Assembly (NCBI GenBank): GCA_010909165.1
Contig: MU008162.1
Span: 1,054,001 to 1,118,000, forward strand
From: Anthoceros angustus
Lineage: Eukaryota > Streptophyta > Anthocerotopsida > Anthocerotales > Anthocerotaceae
Length of the DNA: 64,000 nucleotides
Direction of reading: 5' to 3'
The position numbers and the translations under genes were made by a program. Position 1 is the stretch's first letter, and every line of letters starts with the position of its first letter. Below the pieces are notes generated by a model. It did no database searches. It was not told the origin of the DNA and worked only from the letters and a program-made list of their open reading frames with translations. This document shows, piece after piece, positions 22,061 through 34,104 of the stretch.

Positions 22061-25000
22061 CGACGCCACGGACGACCGAGTGGAGGACGGCATGGGTCAG
22101 ACCGTGAACTTGCTGAGGCCGGTATTCACGCCTGACGCGCGCGCGAGGGGCCGAGCACGCGCGCGAAGGCCGAGTACGCTGCAGCCAGAGGGGCCGAGGC
22201 CATGCACCGCGCTACGGATGTGGAAGAGGCGCCCCGCCCGCCGTTACTCCGGCGTGGTCGCGGAGAAGGCTCACGGCACCGAGACACTCGCGATCTCGCG
22301 CCCGCAACCGCTCGGGCGGTATCTCGTGGGACACTGACGCTCGGCTCACCGCTGAGGTCGGAGCAACGCGCGAAGAAGGCGAACGTGCTGCCAGCCTCCG
22401 ACAAGCCAAAGAACCAAGGAGGAGAAGGCGATGGCACCCAAAAGCCCGCGAAGTTTGGGAGCCATGGAACCTTGTGGAGCGCAACATTGTGACCCGCGCT
22501 ATCCGGACTTTGGGCTCGCCCGTGAAGCGGAGAATTGGTGGAGTGGCATTTGGATGTGTTCCATGGTCCGACATTTGATAGTGTCACCGTCCGGGAGTTC
22601 GCCCAAGATGCGGCGGTCAATAAGGAGGTGCGGTCCAAGAACCTCCGGAGGACCCAAGGCGATGGACCTTGAGGTCCCGAGGCGCCTACAACCGCCCCAA
22701 GGAGGAAGAGGGGAGGGTGCCGAGCCCCTCAAGGCGAAGGGAAGATAGGGCCACCAGCAGCCGATGCTAAGGCTCGACGCAACGACCACCAACGGTTGGT
22801 CGATATCCGACCTGCTGATGCCGAGTAAGGCGGTGGCCCGGATCATTGTCCATCGAACCTACTCACCAAGGTGGATCACCTTGGTGATAATCTGGTGTCG
22901 CACGCCGCAGGGGGAAGAGGGCGGACTGGGAAGGATTATCTTCGCCCGCTTAGCTGTGAGGCTCGCAAGCTCAGACCGAGAAGCCTTCGCCATCTGGGCC
23001 GCCCCATACCCGATCCATGTATGGGGGCATTTCGAGCTCCTCAAGGAAGGAGAGCTTGAGCGAGCGCCCGAAAGGACCGAGGCCCCGCCAAGTGGAGGCA
23101 AGGGCCGGAGGGAGGAGGCCCGAAAGCCAAACGGACGGAGGAGGACGATCGAGGATTCCGACTCCATACCCCGAACGGACCCTCACCACCTGTGGAAGTA
23201 TGGGAAGAAATTCCCCGCCTCCTCCTTCCGTGCCCCAACCAGAAAGCCCAAAGCAGAAGTGCCTGACCCCGCCAGCCGCCAGCCATCACTCCTACCGAGG
23301 AGCCCCCGACTGTGAGAGAGCCAAGAGACGCAAGACCACTACCAACGCTGCACCCTGGGCCGGTGCAAGATTCCCCGCCACCTGAGTGGCAAGAAGGGAG
23401 GAAGGGAGGCGAAAGGGACGCCGCCTGTGAGCAGGAGGACACCGCGCAGATCCAGACCGGCCCCTGCCGCTGTGAAGGGGCAAAGGGCGTTGCCTGACTC
23501 CATCACCTCCGCCGAGCCCTGTGGAGGAAAAGGGCGAGAAGGAGCTCGCGCCAAAAGGGCCAAGGAGGGGAAGCTCGAGTCAAAGACTCGTGACCTAAGG
23601 GTCCCGATTGAGAACCCACCGACTTTCGGATCATGCGGGAGGTCCGTCCATCCGCAAGGACCGAGGCCCCGCCACGGACTTTGTGGGAGCCTCACTCCGC
23701 CGGAAGAAACACGGCGGGTCCTGCTACCGCCATGGAGATGCCTGGGGTCTCGGGATGGCCGAGAAGACCTGTGGAGGTAGAAGCCACCCGAGGCGCATGG
23801 TACTCCTCCAGAGTGCTGAGGGAGCCCAGAGGCGAAGGAAGGCCAAGCTCTCGGCCGATTGAGGAAGGAAAACGGAGGCGGAGGAGGTCCGTCCATCCGC
23901 AAGGACCGACTAAATTCCTTCACCGGAGGAACCAAGGCAAGGAGGCCCAAGGAGGCGGAGGACCTCCGCAGTGAGGGGCGAGCGCAGAGAGCGAGGACGC
24001 CCGGCGCAAGCGTAACGGGCGCGGATCCGCGGAGGCAGCCTGATCGACCAGAGCCAAGCCGAGAGGCTGTGAAGGTGGCCAAGGAGGCGGAGGCCACGGC
24101 GAAGGCCGATCGCGATCACTATCGCGTGATCGAACCGTGGAGGAGGCGGCCGAGAGAGCCACGCCAATCAAGGCCGAGCAAGTGGTCATGGAGCAAGCAC
24201 GGCCGAGCCGTGAGGAGGCATCGAGGCCAAGACCCGGGAGATTGGGGACCCTGTGCACTGCAGGAGGTAGAAGAGGCGGAGGCGGAGGACAAGAAGGACA
24301 CCTTGGAGTTGCAACCCAAGATGCGGAAAGCAGGGGTTCTCAACGAGAGAATCCAAGACTTCGAGCGAGGTAGAACGCCCAGCCTAAAGACGGAGGAGAA
24401 TAGGCGACGTGCAAGGAGTTCGACGCAAGGTTGCAGGATGTGGAGGAAGCCGAGTGACGGGGATACCGCCCGCCTGGAGAAGGAAGGAGTGACCTCCGGA
24501 AAGAATAGACGAGGAAGAAAGCACCGGAGGAGAGGCTGTTGCTCGTCCGCAGGAAGCAGAAGGGGAGCTCACCCATGGCCCGAACCGTGAGGAACAACGA
24601 CGGAGGAGGAGAACGCCGAGAAGCCAAGGTTGCAAGAGGTAACTGAGGCAGCCTTGACGGCCTCAAGGAGTCCGCCCGCCACCGTAAGCTTGGCCACAGA
24701 GACAAGCAGCGGCGATCTGGAGCACCTCGAGGAGGGAGTAGTGCCCGGCTCATGTAGAGGAGGCGATTCAGAAGTCGATTCCGACTCGCCTACTACCACG
24801 CAGAGCTCCTCAAGGCTCGAGGTCCCGCGCCACCCCAGGTGAGGGTGGACTCCAAGGGATGGAAGGAGGAGCGAGAGAGGATGGGACGCAGACACCTGGA
24901 GTCCTAGGAGCTGCTTGATGACGGCAGCAGCAGCGAGGGAGAGCAGGAGGAGGAGGAAGGGTCGCCACACCGAGGTAAGCACCCAAGACCTCGCATGGAA

Positions 25001-26150
25001 GGAAGAGGGAGGATCTTGGAGAGGAAGGGAAGGGTGCAACCGGGCATTCGGGAACCAAGGGAGGGCTCAGAGATGAACCCGTGACTAGCCCGGTGAGGAG
25101 GCATGCCCAGAGTCGAGGGTCCTGACTTTGTCCGAGAGGAAGGCCGGATCCCGAGGTCCGCCTCAAGGAAGTCCGACTTAGGGATCCAGACTCCAGACCG
25201 ACCGAGGTCCGGACCCTGTGGAAGGGTTGGGTCCAAGACCGACCTGAGGCAAGTCCGACCCGAGGACCGACAAAAGAAGGCCGGACCTAGAGGTCCGGAC
25301 CCGGAGGAGGGAAGACTGACCTAGAGGTCCTGACCGAGACAGTGGTCCCGAGGTCCAAACTCGGGAGTGGGGAGACCACCAGAAGCATTTTGAGGGCCCA
25401 TCAGGGCCCGCCAGAGAGAGAAGAGGGGAGGACGAGGAAGACTTGGTGATCGCCGTCGCCGCCACGGTGGCGCCTCGGCTGCACTGAAGAGGAAGGGTCC
25501 GCCTCGCGGATCATCCGATTGCGCGCGCGCACATGGCTGTCGCTTGGGCCGTGCCAAGAAGGAATCGGGGGCCATCCAGCCCACCACCGACCAAGGCGGA
25601 ATAGGGAGGATAGTAGGCGGTTAGGCACACCGAAATGGGCCTCTCACCGTAATAGAGGTGTAATAAAGGCCGACCTTCAGTATAAGAGGGCTAAGGCCTC
25701 AATAAATCATCTTCTCTTGGTGTTGATGCCGCTGCTCTGCACCTTTGTGTGTCTTCTTGCTAACGTGAGTCCCGAGTCACCGAAAGGTGCACGACGCCCG
25801 GGAGATTGATCGTGGTCCCGTGACGGACCTAACGTGTTGTGGTGTGTGCGGTGGGAGGTGATCGGTGACCCGTGCTCGTCGAGCAGCGACCCGGCCGAGC
25901 GACGGGCATGTGGCCGGAGGAACTCGGGAGGCGTCTGAGCCGGAGGAACTCCGGAGGGCGGCAGAGTCCGGAGAGAGGCCCGCGAACGACGGAGGAGGTC
26001 CGGACCGTAACCCGCCTTTCCCTAAGACCGATGAGGCGAGTGTAGCGTGAGAGAGAGGAAAGGACCGAAGTGTGAGTGACGAATGAACGATACGGACGCG
26101 AACGGGTCCCTAAACGCTTGGCCATACCGGCCCGACGACGAACGCTAAGA
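22061..26150 (+). mobile_element. Decayed GC-rich gag-like retroelement tract
   Basis: The plus strand is rich in gag/aag codons and gives Glu/Lys/Arg/Ala-rich stretches that change frame repeatedly. Examples are VAKEAEATAKADRDHYRVIE near 24,070, VEEAAERATPIKAEQVVMEQ near 24,140, EVEEAEAEDKKDTLELQ near 24,270 and EFDARLQDVEEAE near 24,420. This is what a coiled-coil Gag-like protein looks like after many indels. At 25,690-25,770 an aataaa-containing stretch could be an LTR poly(A) region. No reverse transcriptase is present. A related segment in the opposite orientation lies at 34.1-34.6 kb. Confidence 0.4.
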
Positions 26151-26236
26151 AGCGTGTGCGAGGTCGAACGAAAGTGAGGTAAGAATCACCAAACGCGCAA
26201 CGGAGCCTATCATTCCCTTTGGGAATCCGACTCTTC

Positions 26237-26809
26237 CTACAACGACACGGATTGTGCGCCCCTACCGCCATCAAAGTCGCGCCACACACGCATCTGGAAG
26301 AACATGAACCACCACATGTCGTGCCCGCACAAACTAAATTGAAGACCAATGAGTATCACCGAGAGGTGTCGAGGAAGTGGATTATATGCTTGACATATAT
26401 GAGTTGGGACCAAGATGCATCCGCTTTGTGTCCTTGGTGTTTGAAGAAGGCCGAGATGCCACCTCCAAAATTGCACTAATGGTGGTTTCATAGCTATTGA
26501 GACAACGCCACACTTGTTCTCCTTCCACCCCACACCGTAGTATTTGTCACAACGCTGGCTCTCCACGACCATCCAACGCTTAATCTCGCTCCGACACCAA
26601 TGTGCTTTGCGATGTTGGAACCAAGTTAAACCGGTCAATGTCGTTCGACAATATGAGGTTCCACAAGTGATCTGCTGCAAGTGATCGCCCACTTGTACAT
26701 CTCTTAGATTCCCGTAGTCCCTCGTGTTCGTGATTACAACAAGAAACAACTGCATCTTTGGCGGCCCGTAGGGGAGAGTCCAAAACTCAAGGAGAGGAGC
26801 ATGAACCAC
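26237..26809 (-). CDS. Unrecognised 190-codon open frame
   Basis: The frame is Trp- and Cys-rich (SEIKRWMVVESQRCDKYYGV, GVVSIAMKPPLVQFWRWHLG) and open throughout. I recognise no domain. Plus-strand frames overlap it only weakly. It could be part of a transposon protein. The real start is uncertain because the first ATG is close to a run of other sequence in the same frame. Confidence 0.25.
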   Translation of the reverse strand: MVHAPLLEFWTLPYGPPKMQLFLVVITNTRDYGNLRDVQVGDHLQQITCGTSYCRTTLTGLTWFQHRKAHWCRSEIKRWMVVESQRCDKYYGVGWKENKCGVVSIAMKPPLVQFWRWHLGLLQTPRTQSGCILVPTHICQAYNPLPRHLSVILIGLQFSLCGHDMWWFMFFQMRVWRDFDGGRGAQSVSL

Positions 26810-27058
26810 TCCAAAATCTCACGATACATGGACCTGAAAACTTGTCTGCCATCTCAAAACTCTTCGCCAATGCCTTGGCCACTTGTCGCTTCCTTCAGAC
26901 TGCACTCCCTCACTTCCCACAGGTAAGTTGCTACGCTGCATCGCACGCCACACACGATTTTCGCTGGAAGTTGAAGGAGGTGTTGGCACTTCTCATTCCC
27001 TCTTCTCCAACAACCCTGAGGCCGGTTCTTCGGGCCGTGTCTCATCCCTTTACGCAGC

Positions 27059-27898
27059 TTGCCTCTCACGCCGCCACGCTTGTTGGCTGCCCAATCGGGC
27101 GCCGGCTCGGTGACTGTGACATGCCCTGCTCGCCTCAAGTCCTTGTATACACCTTCCTCTTCGCTAGCACATTTGCTGTCCATGCACACCTCCAACGAAA
27201 TTTCCAGTGTATGGAAAAACTTGCGCCCAACACGCACCAACAAACCCCATCACTCTAAACTTAATTCAAACGCGTCAACCTCCGCTGACTTTCAAGGTGA
27301 TGGCATGTACGCCTGCGTGGTCGCTGACAACTTAGCCACTACCACGTTTTTGACCACCAAAGCGTGCATACACCCCTTACTCACTGATGAACCTATTACG
27401 AAGGTTCCCAATGGAGTTGAGTGCATTCACTGTGGAAGGGAGTGGATACCTGCTTCCAAATACTCTCCTCGACAGTGGACTCTACACAGCTCTATTTGCC
27501 AGCACCCACCTATGGACATCGACGCTCCCAAAACAGCAGAGCAGCAAGCCTTGAAGGACTACAACAAGGTATACTTGAAGACCTGGACACCAGCTAGCGA
27601 CAAGGTTCAACCTTACGACACACCTCGTGAAGTATCCTTCGAAAGAAGACTGACCAAGGAGCAATACCAAGCCGCTATGCTGAAGGCCATGCCAAAAGTG
27701 GAAGACGAGTTGGAATACTACTACTCGTACAGAATCAGCTCGGGAGCAGAAAAGACTCTCAGCAAGGAGGACCAAGTCATACTGATGCGAGCCACAAGGA
27801 TCACTGGCAATGATGGTACTCCCTCTGTAGGGGCAAGACAGAAAAAGAGAAAATATGACGACCCAGATGAGGAAGGTCGTGGCCAAGGGCACGTGTGA
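27059..27898 (+). CDS. Unrecognised 279-aa protein with a possible CCH-type zinc site
   Basis: The frame is long and unbroken in a region of broken frames. Residues ~120-150 contain C-I-H-C-G-R-E-W, then later H-S-S-I-C-Q-H, a spacing (C-x2-C...H-x4-C/H) that resembles BED-type zinc fingers of transposase-related proteins. The C-terminus has a basic patch, RQKKRKYDDPDEEGRG, that could be a nuclear localisation signal. The middle is Lys/Glu-rich. Codons before about 27,250 may not belong, because the first ~60 residues are low quality. It ends about 190 bases before the copia element on the opposite strand. Function unknown. Confidence 0.4.
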   Translation: MPLTPPRLLAAQSGAGSVTVTCPARLKSLYTPSSSLAHLLSMHTSNEISSVWKNLRPTRTNKPHHSKLNSNASTSADFQGDGMYACVVADNLATTTFLTTKACIHPLLTDEPITKVPNGVECIHCGREWIPASKYSPRQWTLHSSICQHPPMDIDAPKTAEQQALKDYNKVYLKTWTPASDKVQPYDTPREVSFERRLTKEQYQAAMLKAMPKVEDELEYYYSYRISSGAEKTLSKEDQVILMRATRITGNDGTPSVGARQKKRKYDDPDEEGRGQGHV

Positions 27899-28082
27899 GC
27901 TTCATCCACCCCGCCTCCTCGCTAACCTCTCCTCCAAGATGCTCGACTCACCTTTACCACTCTGTGTGGTCCTGCAGTCTCATGGATGAATTGAAGAAGA
28001 TGACAACTGCACGCAAAACACTCAAGAATCAGAGAGAAAGGCTATCACGTAAACCTAGGAGCATGCTGTAAGGAGGAGTAGA

Positions 28083-28712
28083 CTAGTGGGCTGTCCCTGT
28101 CCCAAGAGCAGGTGATATCTGACTGATCCCAGCTGCAGCCATGTGTTTGAGATGCAGCAATTTTGGAAGTGCCTTAGTCAGGACATCAGCAACATTCTCA
28201 CCTGTTGGAATATATCGGACATCTACCTCTCCTGTGTCATAAGCTTGTCTGATAAAATGATGTGTGATCTCTATATGCTTGGATCGAGCATGGAAAACCG
28301 GGTTCTTCGTGAGTGCAATGGCTGATTGATTGTCACACCACAACCTTGTGGCACCTGCTGGCAATTGTTGAAGTCCTCTAAGGAATGAACGAATCCAGAT
28401 TACCTCACGAGCTACTTGGGATAACGCGCCATACTCAGCCTCCGTCGAGGAAAGACAGATTGTTGTCAACTTCTTACTCGACCAGGACACCACTGAGCCT
28501 CCCAACAGATTGCAATAAGCTGCTATACTCCTTCTGGAATCCGGATCGCCTGCCCAGTCTGCGTCGCAGAAACCAACAAGCTCTAATCCAGCAGTCTGCC
28601 TAGTGTACTTCAAGCCTAACCGAGGAGTTCCTTTGAGATAACGAAATATTCTCTTCACAGCTGCCCAATGCACCTCTCCCGGGTTCTCTAAAAACTGTGA
28701 AACATTGCTCAC
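28083..28712 (-). pseudogene. copia RNase H domain
   Basis: This is the C-terminal part of Pol, in a different frame from the reverse transcriptase. It has the hallmark order WAAVKRIFRYLKGTPRLGL, CDADWAGDPDSRRSIAAYC, SWSSKKLTTICLSSTEAEY, LWCDNQSAIALTKNPVFHAR and KHIEITHHFIRQ, which includes the acidic RNase H residues, then the conserved C-terminal VADVLTKALP. In-frame sequence upstream of the first ATG (to about 28,950) encodes the preceding STPM...YRQAVGSLLYLAS link, so the real protein began further 5'. Confidence 0.9.
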
Positions 28713-28744
28713 TGCCCTGGATATATCTAACCTAGTCCATGATG

Positions 28745-31645
28745 CTAGGTACAGAAGACTACCAACTGCCTACCTATATGGGCGAGTAGACATAAGGTCC
28801 TTTTCCTCCTGCGTGGTAGGGCAGTGTTCCTTAGACAACTTCTCACTGGTAGACATAGGTGTAGATACAGGACGTGCTTCAACCTTGTTGAACATTGCGG
28901 GAGTGACAAAGTGTTCACGATCTTGACTCCATGCCTATCTGCGGCGGGCATACCAAGAGAGAAACGAAGTTGCCCAAGGTCCGTCATATCAAAACGAGAT
29001 AATAGAACACTCTTAATCCTAGCCATCAAGATCAAGGAAGTACTAAAAAGAAAATTGTCGTCCACATAAACTGATAGAATTAGAAAGTCGTCACCATCCC
29101 AAAGTATATAAACAGTATTGTCAGCATCTAAGCATGTAAATCCTAATTCGATCAGCAGAGCATGAAACGTTTCATTCCAAGCTCGGCTTGATTCTTTGAG
29201 GCCATAAAGTGTTTTGAGCAACAAGCAAACTTTCTCCTCGTCCATCACAAAACCCTCAGGCTGCTGCATGTAAATCTCCTCTTCTAAAGTACCATTAAGG
29301 AATGCTGTCTTGACGTCTAGTTGGTGAAGGTGAAGACCAAAATGAGCAGCTAGAGATAGCAATATTCGGACAGAGGTAGACTTAACCACGGGTGCAAATG
29401 TTTCATTATAGTCTAGGCCAGCAACCTGGCTATACCCTTTGGCAACTAATCTAGGCTTGTAGCGGCCAACACTGCCATCAGTGTTAAGTTTCTTTTTAAA
29501 GACCCATTTACAAGCCACTGGTTTACGACCTTCTGGCAAATCTACAAGTTTCCATGTACCATTGGCAATGAGAGAATTATACTCAGACTGTATGGACTCC
29601 TTCCAGAACTCTGCCTCAGGACCCGTAATGGGTTCTAGGTAGGTGGCTGGTTCAGATGTATTAAAATTGGGAACAAAAGTCGTGGAAGCTACACCTGTTA
29701 TGAAAGCAGGTTCTATCCACTCATGGCGAGGAGGTGGATTCCTAGTGGACCTGCGAAGAACAGGTGAAGAGAGTGTATCCTCGACAAGTATGGGGTCTGG
29801 ATCTGCAGCTACTAGAAAATCAGGAGACACTGGAGGATCAACTGCTACAGGTTCTTCAACAGGAGCAGACTCAGCAATTGGAAGTAAGGTAAACTCATCT
29901 GATGCAGTAGGAGATGACACAGACGGTGATGGTTGCTGAGGTCGCGGAGGTAACTGGTTGATCTGCCCCCGTGAAGCTGAAGGAGTTGTATCCTCGAAGT
30001 AAAAAATGGAAACATCAGTGTCCTTATCAGCAGCAAAATCAACTTCATCATCTACACCACGAATAGTGGCGGGTGGCAGCACAGAGGGAGGAGATAACAA
30101 GCTGTCATGTCGACGAAGTAAGGCATTCTCATGGAGAATTACGCTGCGAGAATAAGAAACTTGCCAAGTGCTAGGATCAAACAACTTGTAACCCTTGGCT
30201 TCCTCAGCATAGCCAACAAAAATTCGACGAACTGCCTTCGGGTCGAGCTTACTCCTTAGCTGAGAGGGAACAAGTGCATATGCCGGGCTGCCAAAAATCC
30301 TCATATGTGTGATACGAGGTTTCTTGCCCGTCCAGCGTTCGTATGGTGTGATGAGGCCAAGCTCCTTTGTAGGAAGGCGATTCTGCACATAATTAGCTGC
30401 AACGAGAGCTTCTGCCCAGTATCCACGAGTCAGCCCAGCAAAAGACAAACTGGAAAGTGTAGCCTCTTGTAAGGTACGATTCTTGCGTTCAGCAAAGGCA
30501 TTCTTGGCAGGTGTATATGGGACAGTAAACCGATGGGCAACTCCCTCTGCTGCACAAAAGTCCGAAAAAGCATGACTTACATACTCTCCACCATTATCTG
30601 ACCTAAAAATCTTGAGCTTGCAGCCTGTCTGTCGCTGAGCCATAGTGACAAAATCTTGAAAACAGGTGAAGGTGTCACTTTTGCTATGGAGAACATAAAC
30701 TGTGCAATACCGGCTCCACTCGTCAATAAAGGTCAGAAAGTAATGAGCACCACCAAAAGAGGCTGTGGACATGGGTCCACAAAGGTCACTATGAACTGTA
30801 TGGAGAAGACTAGGTGCTCGTGAGAGGTTTTGATCTCGGAAAGGCTGTGAGATAGCTGTGAGATAGACTTGACAGGAATCACAAAATGCATGGTCGTCGA
30901 AAGAGAAGGACGGAGAATCTCTAAAAACAGTGTTGTTCACCAACAGGGACAGACGCTGAAAGTGGACGTGTCCCAAACGACAATGCCACAGCTGAGTAGG
31001 AGATAGGGATGGAGACTGGCTGACCTGAACTGTAGTTGGCTGTGACAGCGTTCTGACATTCAAGAGGTACAGATCGTTAAAGGGAGTGCCAGAGAAAATC
31101 TCATCCCAGTCAGCTATAGTGGAAATTGAGCAACCAGAATGGTCAAAGCAAATTCTACAAGAAAGTTCTTTAGAAAGCTTAATCACTGACATAAGGTTTT
31201 TGGTCATGGCTGGGACGAAGAGCACACCTGTCAGAATCATGGTGGCTGAATTGGGCAACTCAATGGTAACTGAACCTAAACCCTTGATGGATAAGCCACT
31301 GTCGTCTCCTAATAAGACAAACTGCTGGCTGTCAAAAGAAGGAACAAAGTCATGGAAAGCACGCCTATCGTAGCAAATATGACTGGTGGCCCCCGAGTCC
31401 AAAAACCACATATCATACTGGATCTGAATTGAGGCCAAGCAAACAGCAAGGATAGAAGGTGACTTAGCAGTAGTTGTTGGCTTGGCTGTGGCTAGATTGG
31501 ATTCGGGAGCAGTCCCTTCCTTACGTGGTTCTCCAGCACGCTTCTTCCTACAGTCCTTCTCAAAATGCCCTGGTATCTTGCACCAGTTACAAGTAAACGT
31601 CTTCCTTTGGAGATTAGGCTGCTTGGCTGTTGGGTAGCCACCTCA
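28745..31645 (-). pseudogene. copia Pol: zinc knuckle, protease, integrase, reverse transcriptase
   Basis: From the nonsense codon at 31,643-31,645 the frame is open to 28,745. A CCHC knuckle (CNWCKIPGHFEKDC) lies near 31,580. Protease follows with WFLDSGATSHIC (DSG catalytic triplet). The GAG pre-integrase motif is LWHCRLGHVHFQRL. Integrase carries the DDE acids (HSDLCGPM, RSDNGGEY, TPAKNAFAERKN). Reverse transcriptase has CKWVFKKKLNTDG, HQLDVKTAFLNG, QPEGF, LKTLYGLKES and the active-site YVDDN. The reading shifts frame near 28,955, just after LGQLRFSLGM. Enzymes of this type copy element RNA in particles and insert the cDNA. With the lesions this copy should not make full Pol. Confidence 0.9.
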
Positions 31646-31785
31646 ACCTTGTCCTCCTCGACCTCGTCCACGAAAGCTCCCTCTGCCACGGCCAGAAAAG
31701 AGAACTCTTGAACTGGAATGTTGTTGTGCAGTTTCCTTTCCTTTATGATAACCCTTGGTGCGCTCCTCTGCTAATAAGGCCCCAA

Positions 31786-32775
31786 TCAACTCGTCCAGAG
31801 TAAGGGCTGGAAGGCCTCCTGCCGCTGCAGAGGAGGCACGAGCAACTGTGAACTCATGAAATGACTGTAGCTTTGAGGTAAGGAAGCTAGCAGACTGGTC
31901 CCAGCTTGTTCCTCCGTGAGAGTTGTGCCACAATATGCCAAGGTAGCACGTGCTGTCCTAGAGCGGTTGATATAGGACTCCACAGACTCGTTGTCCTTCA
32001 TCCTCATGCCATAAAAATCCTTGTGTGCAAACACTTGAGATGCATTACTCTTGTCCTTATAGATCTGGCTAAAACTATGCCATACAGCCGCAGAGGTGAC
32101 AGCACCCAAGGTGTGAGGCATCATGTTTCTGTCAAGGGAAGCAATGAGAATCAAACGTGCTCTCCTGTCCTTTCGTTTCCAGTCGAGAACGTCGGCAGCA
32201 TTAGTTGCTGTTGCAGCAGGACATCTCTCACTCCCATCTACCACAGACATCAGCTCGTTTTCCTCAAATATCTGGGTCAATCTCAGTGACCACGTGTTGT
32301 AGTCGTTTCCATTGAAACGATCCTTATCCCTGAACTCGATCTTCAGGGCAGGTTGAGGAAGAGCTGCCGCCATAGTTGATGTGGATGCCCCCGTTGAGGC
32401 TGATGCTGATGAAGATGTTGCGATGGTAGAAGTGGTAGAAGCAGCGACAGTACCTCCAGTTGTGGTAGGTTGTGCCCTGTAAGCTGCTCCAGGAGAGATC
32501 AGAGGTGTCTCCTCTCCAGGATGTTGTCCACGAGAATAGTAAGCAAAACCTTCCCGTGGTCTCCCCTCGCGAGCTCCTTCTGTAGGCTCTCGAGAAAGAC
32601 CGAATTCAAAGTTGAAATCCGGGCGCCTATAGCGTTCTTCAACGCGTGGTGGATCAGTATCTTGATTCAGCTCAACGATGCCGCCAGCATCTAAGTCAAA
32701 CTCATCTTGAAGGGGCTCAGGGCGTCTCTGGTGCATCACATCACAAGTCGTGGGGTGGCTCCTCGCGACGAGCAA
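31786..32775 (-). pseudogene. copia Gag (UBN2-type), frameshifted
   Basis: This encodes the capsid-type protein that packages element RNA. An Arg/Glu-rich and Ser/Ala/Thr-rich N-terminus (~150 residues) leads to the conserved copia Gag core: KIEFRDKDRFNGNDYNTWSL, DGSERCPAATATNAADVLDW, then RRARLILIASLDRNMMPHTL and VAHKDFYGMRMKDNESVESY-like residues. The frame stops after SHFMSSQLL. The expected continuation (LPALTLDELIGALLAEE, then an RGRG run) lies in another frame from about 31,870 down to 31,645. A start at the downstream MHQRRPEP is as likely as the first ATG. Confidence 0.85.
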
Positions 32776-33183
32776 CCCGGCAACTCCAAGCGCATCTTGG
32801 GAGTTCTGATGGCTCTGACATCTAAGATGAAGTCATGCGATACCAGTGAGACACTCAACTGAGGTCCTGCAGCTCACGAATTTTGGCGCGAGCAGAAAGG
32901 ATCTCACTTTCCTTTACGCTGTCAGTGCCGCCTCAATCAGTGCGGGGAGCGGTACATACCGTTTTGTATCTGCTAGAGAAGGGTGTTGGACTCACTTTGA
33001 GCAGATTGATCGAGTTGGAAGCCTGGGTGAAGATTGGGATCGATGTGTGATGATTCTCCGGTATGCGAGGCAAAAACCGCTCGATGGAAGGAAAGTTGTC
33101 AACGTCTATGTTGACCTTCCGCCTGGGCGCACGTGAGGCAATCCCTCTCTTAGGCATCGTGGGCGCTCGTGCGGATTGCCTAA

Positions 33184-33196
33184 AGCTCTAATACCA
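33184..33196 (-). promoter_or_regulatory. Primer-binding-like site of the copia element
   Basis: The minus strand reads TGGTATTAGAGC, one base from the common plant copia site TGGTATCAGAGC that pairs with the 3' end of initiator Met-tRNA. A second, less complete match (TGTCAGAGCCATC) lies near 32,810-32,822, closer to the Gag start. The spacing between LTR and site is therefore uncertain. Confidence 0.6.
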
Positions 33197-33197
33197 A

Positions 33198-33440
33198 AAA
33201 GCAAGTGCGGATCATTGAGGGGCACGAGCGGGTACGAGCGAAAGCACGAGAGCGCCACAGAGAAGAATGAAAAAACGGTTATTTTGTTCACGGGAATTTG
33301 CTCAATATATACAATGGTGATAAGTCTGTTGTAATTGTTCATAAAACTACTAAAGCATATTCAACCTAACGTATAGATGAATTAACTATTTCTTCAGTGC
33401 GCGCCCGGGTAGCCGTCAGCGAAAGTAATGCCACACTCCT
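33198..33440 (-). repeat. Probable 5' LTR (or part) of the copia element
   Basis: It lies immediately outside the primer-binding-like site, contains a TATA-like tgtatatattg on the minus strand near 33,305, and its first ~113 bases are shared with three sites in the 4.76-9.19 kb array. The outer boundary is uncertain; a minus-strand tgttggtaag at about 33,440 is a candidate TG end. No partner copy exists 3' of the element. Confidence 0.45.
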
Positions 33441-34100
33441 TACCAACATTTCTCCTTAGCGAACTCCTCCACCAACTCTCGTATCAGCCTACCTTGCTGC
33501 CCAATTCTCCTCGCGGCCTCCACAATGGCCTCCCTTCACACCTACTTGCAGCCCAACTGCAAATTTTGCCTTCATAGCCTTTTGCAGTGCGATTCCTTCA
33601 CCATGTTGCAGACCCATCTTGTCACGCTTTCTTGTGGCTATGCCACATCTCCATCTTGTAGCCCAGTTGCAAATTTGGCTTGCCATGAGCGCTCTACCAC
33701 GACGTCTCATAATTCAGGACACGGCCCTATCATGCCATCCTCACCGCATCGTTACTCCACCGCAAGCACTTCCATGCTTTGGCACTGCCATGGCCTCCTT
33801 TTGCAAATGAATAGCATTCGGTGCACTATAACTTCAGCTCTCTTCACTGTCCTCTTCATCCTTTTCCTTGTGGCCTTCACCCTCTTGCAACATGTGCTAG
33901 GCACTCTCCAATTTCCCTTCCTTCACCCCCAAACTACAGTCTCTCTCAAAACATCTTGACACTCCTCCTTGCTTGGCATGGCCTTGGTGTCCATACCACA
34001 GTGAGGTATGGTACCTACCCTCGTAAATTGCAACCAAAACTTCTGTCTCCTCCACGTGCCACCCAGTGAGACCCCAGGAAGTGCAGGCATAGGCATCTCC
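33441..34100. other. No recognisable gene
   Basis: A 144-codon plus frame (33,525-33,959) is Ser/Thr/Leu/His-rich. Short internal repeats (a ttgcagcccaactgcaaattt-like word at 33,547, partly repeated near 33,657) underlie it. No domain recognised. Confidence 0.3.
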
Positions 34101-34104
34101 ACTG

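Larger units (their letters stand above)
28083..33197 (-). mobile_element. Ty1-copia retrotransposon, nearly intact internal region
   Basis: Reading the minus strand from 32,775 to 28,083, the order is Gag, zinc knuckle, protease, integrase, reverse transcriptase, RNase H, which is the Ty1-copia order. Lesions are few: a frameshift in Gag (about 31,800-31,900), one TGA nonsense codon at 31,643-31,645 where CGA would be expected in a Gly-Arg run, and a frameshift in reverse transcriptase near 28,955. The 5' end has a primer-binding-like site at 33,184-33,196 and an LTR-like segment beyond it. No matching 3' LTR is found below 28,083, so the element is truncated or its 3' side was replaced. Confidence 0.9.

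Noticed and set aside
23339-24097. 252-codon minus-strand ORF in the GC-rich tract
   Set aside because: It is antisense to the gag-like reading, with Ser/Arg/Pro/Leu-rich composition typical of the complement of Glu/Lys-rich coding DNA.
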